From Vibrio nitrifigilis (GTDB taxonomy: Bacteria; Pseudomonadota; Gammaproteobacteria; Enterobacterales; Vibrionaceae): DNA of 64,000 bases. The stretch lies in the NCBI RefSeq assembly GCF_015686695.1, contig NZ_JADPMR010000001.1, positions 1,798,001 through 1,862,000 on the forward strand. The letters run 5' to 3'. Positions 33,430 to 42,685 of this stretch are shown here, piece by piece; position 1 is the first letter of the stretch; every line of letters starts with the position of its first letter. The notes beneath the pieces are model-generated. The model was not told where the DNA came from, searched no databases, and saw only the letters and a list, made by a program, of their open reading frames with translations. The position numbers and the translations under genes were made by a program.

Positions 33430-34848
33430 TTGGAGTCGTTTGTGCAACGTTATAAAAAAGAAGCCTCTAACTTAATTAAGCTAGCGGCACCCGTTTTGGT
33501 CGCTTCTATTGCTCAATCTGGAATGGGATTTGTCGATACAATCATGGCAGGCGGTGTGAGTGCCACCGATATGGCTGCGGTTTCTGTTGCATCAAGTTTA
33601 TGGTTTCCCATCATTTTATTTGGTGTTGGCTTATTGATGTCACTGGTACCTGTTGTGGCACAACTCAATGGAGCATCAAGACAAAAGAAAATCCCATTCG
33701 AAATCCAACAAGGTATTTCGATGGCGCTGTTTTTGTCCATCCCCATCATCGTTTTGATTTTGAATACTGGATTTATCATCAAAGCCATGGGAGTTGAAGC
33801 TCATATGGCTGTCAAAACCATGGGCTATTTACACGCTATTATCTTTGCCGCACCTGCATTCTTGTTATTTCAAGCATTACGCAGCTATACCGATGGAATG
33901 GCATTAACAAAACCAGCGATGGTCATTGGGTTTATTGGGCTGCTATTTAACGTCCCTCTTAACTGGATATTTGTGTACGGCAAATTCGGCGTACCCGCTT
34001 TAGGTGGGGTTGGTTGTGGTGTCGCGACTGCAATTGTTTACTGGCTAATGTTTATATTGTTGCTCTTTTATGTCGTGACATCGAAACGGTTGAAACATAT
34101 CGAACTGTTTTCTACGTTTTATCGCCCGCAGCTCAAAGAACAGTGGAATCTCTTCAAACTTGGTTTTCCCGTTGCCGCCGCGTTATTTTTTGAGGTGACC
34201 TTATTTGCTCTTGTCGCTTTATTGGTATCACCATTAGGCTCATTGGTAGTTGCCGCACACCAAGTGGCGATAAACTTCTCGTCCTTAATTTTCATGTTGC
34301 CAATGAGTATCGGTGCGGCTGTCTCCATCCGAGTTGGGAATAAGCTCGGTGAAGAAAACTTGCATGGCGCCACAGTCGCGAGCAACGTGGCTTTGATGAT
34401 TGCAGTATCAACAGCAGTGATCACCGCTACGTTAACCTTTTTACTACGCCAATATATTGCAGAACTGTACACCGATAACCCAGCAGTGATTACGCTGGCA
34501 ATGCAATTATTACTGTTTGCCTGCATCTATCAATGTACCGATGCCATTCAAGTGACTGCAGCTGGTGTTTTGCGTGGGTATAAAGATATGAGCGCCATTT
34601 TTGTCCGCACTTTTATTGCGTACTGGGTATTTGGCCTTCCGACGGGTTACATTTTGGGGCTCACAAATTGGGTTGTTCCCGCCATGGGCGCACAAGGTTT
34701 CTGGATTGGGTTTATCATTGGCTTAAGTTCAGCGGCAGTGATGCTCGGACATCGTTTATATTGGGTACAACATCGTGGTGGTGCACAATCGTTGGGTTAT
34801 ACGGATCGGCATGACGCAGAAATGAATATGCCGTTTGAGCGATCATAA
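33430..34848 (+). CDS. norM: MATE family multidrug efflux pump NorM
   Basis: A 472-residue, 12-helix Na+-coupled drug exporter, nearly collinear with V. cholerae NorM: RYKKEASNLIKLAAPVLVAS, QSGMGFVDTIMAGG, PLNWIFVYGKFGVPALGGVGCGVATA, PMSIGAAVSIRVGNKLGE. Substrates in the family include fluoroquinolones, ethidium and dyes. The start is uncertain: TTG at 33430 aligns with the known start, and GTG at 33442 is the alternative; no in-frame ATG lies near. Divergent from ribE. Confidence 0.93.
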   Translation: MESFVQRYKKEASNLIKLAAPVLVASIAQSGMGFVDTIMAGGVSATDMAAVSVASSLWFPIILFGVGLLMSLVPVVAQLNGASRQKKIPFEIQQGISMALFLSIPIIVLILNTGFIIKAMGVEAHMAVKTMGYLHAIIFAAPAFLLFQALRSYTDGMALTKPAMVIGFIGLLFNVPLNWIFVYGKFGVPALGGVGCGVATAIVYWLMFILLLFYVVTSKRLKHIELFSTFYRPQLKEQWNLFKLGFPVAAALFFEVTLFALVALLVSPLGSLVVAAHQVAINFSSLIFMLPMSIGAAVSIRVGNKLGEENLHGATVASNVALMIAVSTAVITATLTFLLRQYIAELYTDNPAVITLAMQLLLFACIYQCTDAIQVTAAGVLRGYKDMSAIFVRTFIAYWVFGLPTGYILGLTNWVVPAMGAQGFWIGFIIGLSSAAVMLGHRLYWVQHRGGAQSLGYTDRHDAEMNMPFERS

Positions 34849-34953
34849 TTCTCCAGCATTATTATGATCGTGTCTGCCCAGTGAGTACGTATAACCACTG
34901 GGTATAACGATTAACTGGCACATAATACGTAGCGTAGAGGAGAGGAGAATGCG

Positions 34954-35961
34954 ATGAGAGTTAGATTGTTGATTATTTCATCCATCTCTCTTCTTTTTCT
35001 GAGTGCTTGCCAATGGCAACGCCCGCACATAGAGCAACAGTTTTCAACCTATCTTGCACGCATCGCTAATATCCAAGATGTAGCTCCTATGCCCGAACCA
35101 AGCATTCAAACACAATCATTGCCTGACAAACGCGCCCTAAATCATCAGATTCCAGCAGTGACCTTGGGCATTCTCGACAGTTACCAGCTTCGTCATTGTC
35201 AGCTATTTCATTTAATTGCCGAGCGCAATTCTATTTTAGGTAAAGTTCAGGACCAATTTCGTAACCTTGACTACCAAATGGCGTTACTGCATGGTCTTCA
35301 TCATTGCATGAACTCACCCGAAATAGATCCCAAACTGAAACATCAGCTCACTCAAGTGACAAAAACAAAAGAACAGCAGTTACCTTGGCAATGGCATAAT
35401 TTTTTATACACCAGTGATGTTATGCGACACCAGCTCTCTAGCCATCGTTGGTATCTTCGTGATCGTAATTATGGTGATATTCAATCGGCATTAACTGCAC
35501 TACTCAAAGTAAACCAATGGGTGATGACGCGGCCTCATTCAACGCCGTTGCCCCAACCTATCACGCCTTATCAAGAAACTTTAGATAAATCGCCTTTGCT
35601 TGGCGATCTCATGTTTTCGATGACCAACCTAACCCATTGGCTTAACACCGTAACACAGCAACTTAAGCATCATGATTCCGCGATTTGGTGCGGCTCAAAT
35701 CGCGACCAGCGACGCTTTCACCAATTACAAAATGTTTTTTACAAATATTACGTCGGTGACATTCAGCCCTATCTCGCTTCTGTCGATGGCGCTTATCAAC
35801 AAATCCAGTTGATTGCGCCGTTATTCGCCTCATCTTCACTAAGCGCAGTCGCTCCTTTTCCGTTAAAGAAAGTCCATCAAGAATTTCGGCAGGCGACATT
35901 ACATCACATTGCGTATTGGCAACATCTATTTGAACGCTGTGGCGTTAAAGTTGGAAAATAA
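34954..35961 (+). CDS. DUF3080 lipoprotein
   Basis: A 335-residue lipoprotein with signal MRVRLLIISSISLLFLSAC, Cys19 being lipidated. The rest is helical and His-rich. I recognise the DUF3080 family of Vibrio and Shewanella, function unknown. It follows norM by about 105 bases on the same strand; a hairpin CCCAGTG/CACTGGG at about 34879-34904 lies between them. Confidence 0.82.
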   Translation: MRVRLLIISSISLLFLSACQWQRPHIEQQFSTYLARIANIQDVAPMPEPSIQTQSLPDKRALNHQIPAVTLGILDSYQLRHCQLFHLIAERNSILGKVQDQFRNLDYQMALLHGLHHCMNSPEIDPKLKHQLTQVTKTKEQQLPWQWHNFLYTSDVMRHQLSSHRWYLRDRNYGDIQSALTALLKVNQWVMTRPHSTPLPQPITPYQETLDKSPLLGDLMFSMTNLTHWLNTVTQQLKHHDSAIWCGSNRDQRRFHQLQNVFYKYYVGDIQPYLASVDGAYQQIQLIAPLFASSSLSAVAPFPLKKVHQEFRQATLHHIAYWQHLFERCGVKVGK

Positions 35962-36123
35962 TACTTATAATCAAACATTTAAAAGAGAAATTCGAGTTCT
36001 CCAATGCTTGAGGTGTCGTTTTTCACCGTTCATAACGGTTAAGTTATAGTGCGTTAAAGATCGTAATTATCTTAGATTGATGCAAATACACCGCTAATTC
36101 GCATCATAAAATGAGTTGTTTAA

Positions 36124-36162
36124 GAGTTTTATTTGAATCATAATATGAGTCAAATAAAACTC
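36124..36162. promoter_or_regulatory. Inverted repeat spanning the Fic start codon
   Basis: GAGTTTTATTTGA (36124-36136) pairs perfectly with TCAAATAAAACTC (36150-36162); the 13-base loop contains the ATG at 36145. In mRNA the hairpin would present or hide the start region; as DNA it could be an operator bound by the protein's own winged helix. Confidence 0.7.
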
Positions 36163-37284
36163 TCATTTGACTCACTGGTGAACATGATGTGGATATGGCA
36201 ACGTGAACAATGGCCCAATTTTACCTGGGATAAACACCAAATCGAGCCGCGTTTGCGTCAAGTAAGATTAAACCAAGGTATCTTGGTCGGCAAAGTCAGT
36301 GCTCAATCTCAAGACGAAAAGCAAACCATGCTCGACACCCTACTGGCCAATATCGTCCACTCTAGCGCCATTGAGGGAGAAAAGCTTAATGCCTTTTCCG
36401 TACGCTCATCGCTGGCGAATAAATTGGGGTTAAGTGAGGAACGTCCATTTCCAACTACCGAACAAACTGATGGCTTAGCCGATATTATGCTTGATGCGGT
36501 AGAAAACCTCGATGAACCTCTTACTCTCAATCGCTTATTGCAATGGCATGAGAAGCTATTTCCCGAGGGATATACCCTATTTAACCCCGTGATAGGTGGT
36601 CAATTACGCGGTCATGCGCCCATGCAAGTCGTCTCAGGAAGAATAGACCGACCAAATGTGCATTTTGAAGCGCCCGATCGTGCGCGGTTAGACCAAGAAC
36701 TTGAGCGTTTTATCCACTGGTTTAATGAATCTAAACAGGATTACTCGCTTGATCCACTAGTGCGGGCTGCACTCACTCATCTTTGGTTTGTTACGTTACA
36801 CCCACTCGATGATGGCAACGGACGTATCACCCGTTTATTAACCGACTTGGCATTGGCACAAGCCGAGCATCAGTCTGTGCGCTTCTATGCGATGTCTGTA
36901 GGCATATTGGCTAATCGCAAAAGTTATTATCAGATATTAGAGCATACACAAAAAGGCGATGTGGATATTACTGAATGGCTACTTTGGTTTTTGGATACGC
37001 TCGAACATACGTTTGCCAGCGTATTGGCAGACATCGATCAAACCGTTTATAAAACCAATTTTTGGCGCCATATCGACCAAACTAAGCTCAATAGTGAGCA
37101 AGTTAAGGTGTTGAATCGTATGCTTGATGGCGACTTTGCCCAAGGTATCAATACCAGTCAATATCAAAAAGTGGCGAAGGTCAGCAGAGCGACGGCGACT
37201 CGCCACCTGACCGCCTTGGTAGAACATGACTGTTTAATCCGCTCAGATTCAGGTGGGCGTAGCACCCGATATTTACTGCCATAA
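36145..37284 (+). CDS. Fic-domain protein with DUF4172 N-terminus and winged helix
   Basis: A 379-residue protein. N-terminal DUF4172-like region (about 1-80) ends in the inhibitory helix SSAIEGE, typical of class II Fic proteins. The Fic core (about 110-260) holds HPLDDGNGRITR, the catalytic His at about residue 219 and anion-binding loop. The C-terminus (about 300-379) is a winged helix (YQKVAKVSRATATRHLTALVEHDCL). Such proteins usually transfer AMP to target proteins and may regulate themselves. The TTG at 36133 is a possible earlier start; ATG 36145 preferred. The target is unknown and no antitoxin gene is adjacent, consistent with built-in inhibition. Confidence 0.88.
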   Translation: MSQIKLSFDSLVNMMWIWQREQWPNFTWDKHQIEPRLRQVRLNQGILVGKVSAQSQDEKQTMLDTLLANIVHSSAIEGEKLNAFSVRSSLANKLGLSEERPFPTTEQTDGLADIMLDAVENLDEPLTLNRLLQWHEKLFPEGYTLFNPVIGGQLRGHAPMQVVSGRIDRPNVHFEAPDRARLDQELERFIHWFNESKQDYSLDPLVRAALTHLWFVTLHPLDDGNGRITRLLTDLALAQAEHQSVRFYAMSVGILANRKSYYQILEHTQKGDVDITEWLLWFLDTLEHTFASVLADIDQTVYKTNFWRHIDQTKLNSEQVKVLNRMLDGDFAQGINTSQYQKVAKVSRATATRHLTALVEHDCLIRSDSGGRSTRYLLP

Positions 37285-37510
37285 ATAGCAGCTCTTCCTC
37301 AGCCTTGCCAAATCATTTATTAGGGGTTAAAGAAGAGCTGTAACATGTGGAAACTCATAAAGTTATGGATCTAAATAATTTAGTTATAGTGCTTTATGAT
37401 TCATAAAATAGTGCTGCAAAGCGTCCTTAACGAGCATGGAACGAGCGTACGATCATTCCTTTTGCACTACTAAACATCCACCAGCTTTATAAGCGAGCGG
37501 TCAAAAAAAC

Positions 37511-37858
37511 CTATCCCCAAAAACACCCCATTTCATCGGTTTCAAGCACTTCAATAAAGCTTTCCAAGCGATCGACGGTTGGGTCAGGCTTATAAGTATG
37601 CCATTTTAGATCAGAGCGCATCCAAAAAATCTTCCAATGTTGTTGAGTGTTGACAAATGTGGCTTTGGCAATCGAATGGGTTTGGATCACGCTTGCATCT
37701 TTCCAATGGGGACGAACTTCAAAGACTTCAACACTGTAGTCGTAAACTCGAAAACTTAAATCAACCTTATTGCGAATTTTAGGTTCAGGCCGACGAGATT
37801 CAATATACTGACTCATCATTTTTTCGTAGCGTTTTTGTTCAAATTCAGAAAATGCCAT
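37511..37858 (-). CDS. DUF3024 protein
   Basis: A 115-residue cytoplasmic protein, MAFSEFEQKRYEKMMSQYIE, with aromatic-rich centre WKIFWMRSDLKWHTYKPDP. I recognise the DUF3024 family, function unknown, frequent in vibrios and often found in gene cassettes. ATG 37858 chosen as the family start; a longer frame to 37933 has no support. The first of the mainly minus-strand accessory run. Confidence 0.8.
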   Translation of the reverse strand: MAFSEFEQKRYEKMMSQYIESRRPEPKIRNKVDLSFRVYDYSVEVFEVRPHWKDASVIQTHSIAKATFVNTQQHWKIFWMRSDLKWHTYKPDPTVDRLESFIEVLETDEMGCFWG

Positions 37859-37973
37859 CACTACCTCTATACGACAGAATTGCTCATTATTAGAATGCAT
37901 GTAGTGTACCGAGATATCAGTGAGGAAGTACACCTAAAATACAGCAATGCTAGTCAAAAGAGCATGTTATTCG

Positions 37974-38315
37974 CTAACCAACCTGATTGTCAGACGCGAT
38001 AAATTCATAATCACGTTCAATTTTAGCAATGCGCGTTTTAAAACTGGTATACCATTTCTCACGGCCAAGTTTTTGTGCTTCAAGATGTTCAATATTGGTT
38101 TTCCAACGTTGTATCGAATCAAGATCTTGCCAATACGACACTGTAATACCGACGTCTTCTCGTGCAGATTCCACGCCTAAAAAACCAGGTTCTTGCTGAG
38201 CTAATACCAACATTCTTTCGGCCATAGCTTGATACCCCTGCGTTAATTCACTACGGAGTGAGGTAAAAATAACAGCATAATAAGGGGGTTGTGGTGTTTG
38301 AGCGATTAAAGACAC
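37974..38315 (-). CDS. Antibiotic biosynthesis monooxygenase (ABM) family protein
   Basis: A 113-residue ferredoxin-like-fold protein: YYAVIFTSLRSE, a helix MAERMLVLAQQEPGFLGVES, then ISYW-type ITVSYWQDLDSIQRWK and HLEAQKLGREKWYTSFKTRI. These small enzymes oxidise quinones or degrade haem-like compounds without cofactors; the substrate cannot be deduced. About 75 bases after the PhnA-like gene stop with a strong hairpin between, so separately transcribed. Confidence 0.83.
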   Translation of the reverse strand: MSLIAQTPQPPYYAVIFTSLRSELTQGYQAMAERMLVLAQQEPGFLGVESAREDVGITVSYWQDLDSIQRWKTNIEHLEAQKLGREKWYTSFKTRIAKIERDYEFIASDNQVG

Positions 38316-38338
38316 AGTGGGATTCTCCTTTTCTTATA

Positions 38339-38367
38339 AAAATAACGCCTCATCGTGAGGCGTTATT
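38339..38367. terminator. Bidirectional-type terminator after the PhnA-like gene
   Basis: Thirteen-bp perfect stem AAATAACGCCTCA with TCG loop, T-rich at both ends, lying between two minus-strand genes; it ends the PhnA-like transcript. Confidence 0.88.
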
Positions 38368-38389
38368 TATATTCATCGTTACGGCAGGG

Positions 38390-38725
38390 TTACGCTTTCT
38401 TGACGAAGGCTGCCGTCACCATCATCTCGCCCGCTTTATCAACTTTACAATCAAGCTGATGATCTTTGCCTTCAACAATCCGACGAATGATCGCTTTCGT
38501 CCCGATTTTTAAAACAAGAGAGCTACCTTTTACTTTCAAATCCTTAACTAAAGTGACCTTGTCACCTTCAGCAAGCAAAGTACCATTTGCATCTTTAACG
38601 TTAAGGGCATTATCTTGCGCGATTTCGTCAGGATTCCATTCATGAGCACACTCAGGACAAATCAAATGCGCTTGATCTTGATAGACATACTCAGACTGAC
38701 AATTTGGACAAGGAGGAAACGACAT
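38390..38725 (-). CDS. PhnA/YjdM-type zinc-ribbon protein
   Basis: A 111-residue protein with N-terminal zinc ribbon CPNCQSEYVY...CPECAHEW and C-terminal SH3-like domain (KVTLVKDLKVKGSSLVLKIG, FVKKA). Same family as E. coli YjdM (formerly PhnA). Despite its name it is not required for phosphonate use in E. coli. ATG 38725 gives MSFPPCPNC. Confidence 0.9.
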   Translation of the reverse strand: MSFPPCPNCQSEYVYQDQAHLICPECAHEWNPDEIAQDNALNVKDANGTLLAEGDKVTLVKDLKVKGSSLVLKIGTKAIIRRIVEGKDHQLDCKVDKAGEMMVTAAFVKKA

Positions 38726-38842
38726 AACAATATACTTCTCTATATAAACACAGTACCAGTACATAGAGTGACATGTTTTCTATCGCGTTACCATAAAGTC
38801 TCGAAGAGTCTATTAAGCTAGATTCAACACATTATTGGACAT

Positions 38843-39130
38843 CTATGCCTCCTGCAAGCCTGTGACACTGTAATGTCTAGCGACATTTTTCGTCACTTGT
38901 CCCCAATGAGATTGCTTAACCCGGTGTTGATGAGCCATAAAAGCGGCTTGATCGACAAAAACTTCATACACATCAAACCTGCACGCTTGTTCAGGATGGG
39001 GCGTAACGTGAAACTCGATACAGCCGGCTTCTGCGCGTGTTAACGCAATATGTGTCGGCAGTTCAGCTTGTACGGCAGCCAATTCTGCTCCTGGAACAAC
39101 GATATATCCTTGTAAAATAATACTCTGCAA
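38843..39130 (-). CDS. Putative quinol monooxygenase (ABM family)
   Basis: A 95-residue protein of the ygiN/ABM type: IILQGYIVVPGAELAAVQAELPTH, TRAEAGCIEFHVTPHP, FDVYEVFVDQAAFMAHQ, HWGQVTKNVARHYSV. Acts in other bacteria on quinols or reactive aldehydes without metal or cofactor. The start is uncertain: TTG at 39130 is the best candidate; there is no in-frame ATG nearby. Second ABM gene within 1 kb. Confidence 0.8.
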   Translation of the reverse strand: MQSIILQGYIVVPGAELAAVQAELPTHIALTRAEAGCIEFHVTPHPEQACRFDVYEVFVDQAAFMAHQHRVKQSHWGQVTKNVARHYSVTGLQEA

Positions 39131-39172
39131 CTCTCAATTCCTTACGATCTATTTTATATACACTCTCAACCA

Positions 39173-39415
39173 CTATTTACGCCCTAAGCGCTTTTCAATT
39201 TGTTTTTTCTCCCATTGAGGGCCAAAAAGATTCACTAACTGAAATGCATTTAAGCCATGAATGACAATACCAATCCCCCAACCTAATGCTGGCCACACAG
39301 CCCAAATATAGTGAGGATTGGTTAATATATTCACGACAAACAGCGCTGCAATAACAATCACATAGGTCACCAGACTGGAATAGAAACCTTTGATGGCCTG
39401 AACCTTCTTCTCCAC
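39173..39415 (-). CDS. 2TM-domain small membrane protein
   Basis: An 80-residue protein with two membrane helices (LVTYVIVIAALFVVNIL and WPALGWGIGIVIHGLNAF) and a basic tail. It matches the 2TM domain family often paired with a helix-turn-helix regulator or a sensor kinase. It starts 4 bases after the XRE regulator stop, so the pair form an operon; the regulator may respond to membrane state. Confidence 0.82.
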   Translation of the reverse strand: MEKKVQAIKGFYSSLVTYVIVIAALFVVNILTNPHYIWAVWPALGWGIGIVIHGLNAFQLVNLFGPQWEKKQIEKRLGRK

Positions 39416-39418
39416 TTT

Positions 39419-39673
39419 TTACTGTTCATCACTGATTACCGCACTATCGCTATGAAGCGCTGCTGTATCACTAAGTTGCAGCTCTGCGATACTGATTTCA
39501 AACACAGCAGCAAGGGATTTTAGAGATTCTAGGCTGGGCTTTTGGCCTCTCTCTATACGTTGAATTGTACGAACACTCAATCCCGAGAATTGGGACAGTT
39601 GCTCTTGAGACCAGCCTTTTTGCAAGCGACGTTGTTTGATCAACACCATTTCCTTTGTACGTTCAAATAACAT
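39419..39673 (-). CDS. XRE-family helix-turn-helix regulator
   Basis: An 84-residue protein with a compact helix-turn-helix (about 10-65: LQKGWSQEQLSQFSGLSVRTIQRIERGQKPSLESLKSL, quoted only as its boundaries KGWSQEQL to SLESLKSL). It starts MLFERTKEMVLIKQRR. Coupled to the 2TM protein 4 bases downstream; this regulator plus 2TM pair is recurrent in gamma-proteobacteria. No target is visible. Confidence 0.83.
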   Translation of the reverse strand: MLFERTKEMVLIKQRRLQKGWSQEQLSQFSGLSVRTIQRIERGQKPSLESLKSLAAVFEISIAELQLSDTAALHSDSAVISDEQ

Positions 39674-39768
39674 AATCTAACATGGCAATAAAAAACTCAC
39701 CGTGACATTCACCCGACAGCGCAGCGACATCATATATATTTCAGCCAGTTAGATAACAAAATCAAGCA

Positions 39769-40248
39769 TCATACTAACTGAAGTCGATAGAAATCCGTCT
39801 CTTGATGTTTTGGATTAGGCTGGTAAAAACGCCATCCGTGACGATGATAAAACCGCAGAGCAGTAGGATTAGTGCGACTGACTGATAATTGTACTTGAGT
39901 GCATCCTGCATCGCGCAGTGTTTCCTCAATCAATGCATGTAACTGACTGGCTAACCCTTGCCCTCGATGCTCAGGTAATAAATAGAACAATTGAACGTAG
40001 CCTACCTCTGGTTCATCGTAAAACGTGCGAAACTCCAACTGCCCAATCAGGGTGTGACCCAACCAAACATGCAAATAGTACCAACGAGGATCCAATAAAC
40101 ATTGCTCAATACGTTCGCGATAACCCGCTAAGGATGCTTCATAGCCTTCGTCCGTATGAAAGCTGCAAAAATAGGAATCGCGCCGAGCAGCCAAACAAAA
40201 GAGAAAGTCTCGCTTTAGATTGATAGCAGCAAATTTAAGTGTCGTCAT
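39769..40248 (-). CDS. GNAT acetyltransferase
   Basis: A 159-residue GNAT protein. Acetyl-CoA loop in YLLPEHRGQGLASQLHALIEE, and the end NPTALRFYHRHGWRFY typical of the family. Substrate unknown. The gene lies 21 bases after the DJ-1-like gene stop, so they may share a transcript. One of nine GNAT genes in this window. Confidence 0.85.
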   Translation of the reverse strand: MTTLKFAAINLKRDFLFCLAARRDSYFCSFHTDEGYEASLAGYRERIEQCLLDPRWYYLHVWLGHTLIGQLEFRTFYDEPEVGYVQLFYLLPEHRGQGLASQLHALIEETLRDAGCTQVQLSVSRTNPTALRFYHRHGWRFYQPNPKHQETDFYRLQLV

Positions 40249-40269
40249 AACTCTTCTATACCTATCACA

Positions 40270-40866
40270 TTAAAGGTATGGGGTAATTGCCGACATACAT
40301 CGCGCAACGGTTTGGGGCTTTTCTCCGACAGGAGCAACGTAATCGATAATCGCTTGTGCCTGTTCGATGCTAAATAATTTAGCAATAACCCAAGCAGATA
40401 AGTAAAGTGACGACAAACACCCACCAGCCGTCGCCATATTACCAGCAGCATAGAAAGCCTGATCTAACACAGTGACACCCGATTCGATTACCCACGGTTT
40501 AGTCGTTACATCAGTACAAACAGGGATATCCGCCAACAAACCAAGCTTAGCGAGCAGCAACGCCCCTGAACATTGGGCACCAATAAGTTGTGTTTCTGTA
40601 TTAAGAGATAGGCGATTCATAATATTGCGATCGTTTACAATCTCCCGAGTTTTAGTTCCACTACCTACTAAAACCACATCGGCTGTGTTCGCGAACTCGA
40701 GTGGTTGCTGCGCAGTGACTACAATACCGTTCATCGATGTCACCGATTCACTCGGACAGGTAATTTGTATATTCCAGTCAAACGGGCTCATTCGCCCCAA
40801 TACGCTCGCTGCAATCAACGAGTCCAATTCATTGAATCCATCAAATGTCAGAATCGCGATATCCAT
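40270..40866 (-). CDS. DJ-1/PfpI family protein
   Basis: A 198-residue protein of the DJ-1/PfpI superfamily: start MDIAILTFDGFNELDSLIA, nucleophile-elbow region LIGAQCSGALLLAKLGLL with Cys as candidate catalytic residue, and AAGNMATAGGCLSSLYL. Members include glyoxalases, isonitrile hydratases and transcription-linked sensors; here no helix-turn-helix is attached. Function open. Confidence 0.83.
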   Translation of the reverse strand: MDIAILTFDGFNELDSLIAASVLGRMSPFDWNIQITCPSESVTSMNGIVVTAQQPLEFANTADVVLVGSGTKTREIVNDRNIMNRLSLNTETQLIGAQCSGALLLAKLGLLADIPVCTDVTTKPWVIESGVTVLDQAFYAAGNMATAGGCLSSLYLSAWVIAKLFSIEQAQAIIDYVAPVGEKPQTVARCMSAITPYL

Positions 40867-40943
40867 ATCAGTCCCTTTAAATCTTTATTTTTCGAATGCA
40901 ACAATCAATGAGAGAACCCCAGGGCGTATCCCATTTAAACAAA

Positions 40944-41387
40944 TCATTCTGCATCCATCGTAGCGTGCGGACGCACCATTTCGATCAACTGATGATCCCC
41001 GACTATTTCTACAGGAGCGACATAGCGGAAGCCAAATTGTTGGTAATAATGTTGTAGATATTCATGCGCGTGAACTTCTGTGTGAGTAACGCCTAATTTA
41101 TCCGCATGAGTCAGCAGTGCTTGCACCACTTTGGCAGCTATACCTAAACCGCGATACGCTTTCACTACCGCCACCCGCGCCAATACAGCCTGTTGATACT
41201 CATCAATCACTAGCCTTGCTGTAGCAATCGCTTCGCCATGGGATGTCACTAATGCATGCAGCGCATCACTATCGAAACCATCATCATCTAATGCTTGTGG
41301 GATCCCCTGCTCAATAACAAATACCGAATGCCTAATCTGCTGTGCTTGAGCGATGAGATAAGCATCATTGCCGATTTGTATGTTCAT
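40944..41387 (-). CDS. GNAT acetyltransferase (ElaA/YjdJ-like)
   Basis: A 147-residue GNAT protein: AQQIRHSVFVIEQGIPQALD near the N-terminus and acetyl-CoA loop VVKAYRGLGIAAKVVQALL, then YYQQFGFRYV. Its start overlaps the cupin stop by 4 bases, so they are coupled. Substrate unknown. Confidence 0.85.
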   Translation of the reverse strand: MNIQIGNDAYLIAQAQQIRHSVFVIEQGIPQALDDDGFDSDALHALVTSHGEAIATARLVIDEYQQAVLARVAVVKAYRGLGIAAKVVQALLTHADKLGVTHTEVHAHEYLQHYYQQFGFRYVAPVEIVGDHQLIEMVRPHATMDAE

Positions 41388-41695
41388 ACACTGCCTTCTT
41401 TCTCTATGACCAAGATACGCGCTTCTCCCTGAGGGTAAGCAACATGTTCTGTGCCTACTGACGCGTAGAAAATATCTCCGACGTGCAATAAGGTTGAGTG
41501 CTCTTGTCCTTCTTGCTTAAACAACATCTTCACTATCCCATCTAATACAACGAACACTTCTTCACCATCATTGATGTGCCATTTGTAAGGTTGGTCTGTC
41601 CAATGCAACCGCGTCGTTATTCCATTCATGGATGCAATGTCTTTCGCCCCCCATGCTCGGTTGGCAGTAAACTCTTTGCTGCGCGTAATCTCCAA
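41384..41695 (-). CDS. Cupin-domain protein
   Basis: A 103-residue single cupin barrel: HINDGEEVFVVLDGIVKMLF is motif 1 (one His and a Glu), and LLHVGDIFYASVGTEHVAYP is motif 2. Could bind metal and a small ligand. Overlaps the GNAT gene by 4 bases (ATGA type), implying joint expression. Role unknown. Confidence 0.83.
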   Translation of the reverse strand: MEITRSKEFTANRAWGAKDIASMNGITTRLHWTDQPYKWHINDGEEVFVVLDGIVKMLFKQEGQEHSTLLHVGDIFYASVGTEHVAYPQGEARILVIEKEGSV

Positions 41696-41811
41696 ACCTA
41701 ACTCCCTTTAGAGAGTGCGTTTTAACGCACTTATTGTGTTCGCATTTAATGTAACTAGGCGTATATTGAAATCCTATTGGTTAACGTATCATCAATTAGG
41801 AAATAAATTAA

Positions 41812-42072
41812 ATGGATTATGATATTGATAAAGCTGCGGAATTTGCCTTGGCATTGATGTACCTTACCTTTCACGACCAATCAGAGTTTGATACATCATG
41901 CCGGGCCTGGAAAGGCATCGATTTTGAAGTGATGGATTATCTTTACCAACAAGGATTGATTGATGATCCGGTGAACAAAAATAAATCCGTTGTGGTAACG
42001 CCAGAAGGCGTCAGCAAAGCTGAAGCGCTGTTTGAAACACTCTTAATGAATAGTACTCAAAAGAATCAATAG
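41812..42072 (+). CDS. DUF6429 protein
   Basis: An 86-residue protein, MDYDIDKAAEFALALMYLTF, with GLIDDPVNKNKSVVVTPEG resembling a small winged-helix. I recognise DUF6429, frequent in vibrios and in cassettes, function unknown. It is the only plus-strand gene in the accessory run, so it probably has its own promoter in 41700-41810. Confidence 0.72.
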   Translation: MDYDIDKAAEFALALMYLTFHDQSEFDTSCRAWKGIDFEVMDYLYQQGLIDDPVNKNKSVVVTPEGVSKAEALFETLLMNSTQKNQ

Positions 42073-42093
42073 CATCATATTGAGTGGGTAAAA

Positions 42094-42669
42094 TCAGGGA
42101 CGAGAGCTAAAGATAAAATCTCGGATCAGTTGGGCACACTCATTTGCTGTGTGCTTACTAGTAGACACAGTAATATCGTAGGTGACGCCTTGATGAACAC
42201 GACAAGCTTGCTCTATTGCAGAGCCATTAATTCGATCAGGACGTGACCGTTCTCTCTGAGCCAAAGTATGCTCATCACACATGACACCGACAAATATGTG
42301 CTTTACCTCTACTAATGCAGATAACCACGCCTGCTGTTCTTGTTCACCATTCATGACATCGTCCACAATCACTTTCAGGCCCGAGTTAGCTAAGTGTTTC
42401 ACGGTAGAATGATAAGCACGATTGACCTGTTTCCCATAAGTACCGCTGCAGATTCGTTTAACTGTTCCCGCTGCGTGTTGCTGAGTTTGCCAATAAAACC
42501 CATCACTCGGCTCATCAGCACGGCTAAGCGCATTACTTTTCTCCGGCATCATCGCAATAAACGTATCAATGCCCATATGCAAATAGTAATCCGGCAATAT
42601 GGCTTGTAGCGCTTTTGCTATCGAACTTTTACCAGAGCTACTCGCGCCATTTAAAATAACCACATCCAT
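42094..42669 (-). CDS. P-loop kinase, chloramphenicol-phosphotransferase-like
   Basis: A 191-residue protein with Walker A LNGASSSGKSSIAKAL at the N-terminus, HMGIDTFIAMMPEKS, and LKVIVDDVMNGEQEQQ as the Walker B-like core, then MCDEHTLAQRERSRPDR. This is the CPT-like family, whose founding member phosphorylates chloramphenicol. Many relatives have other or unknown substrates, so resistance is not implied. Sixteen bases after the nucleotidyltransferase gene; likely operon. Confidence 0.8.
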   Translation of the reverse strand: MDVVILNGASSSGKSSIAKALQAILPDYYLHMGIDTFIAMMPEKSNALSRADEPSDGFYWQTQQHAAGTVKRICSGTYGKQVNRAYHSTVKHLANSGLKVIVDDVMNGEQEQQAWLSALVEVKHIFVGVMCDEHTLAQRERSRPDRINGSAIEQACRVHQGVTYDITVSTSKHTANECAQLIRDFIFSSRP

Positions 42670-42685
42670 AGTATTGATTATGTCC

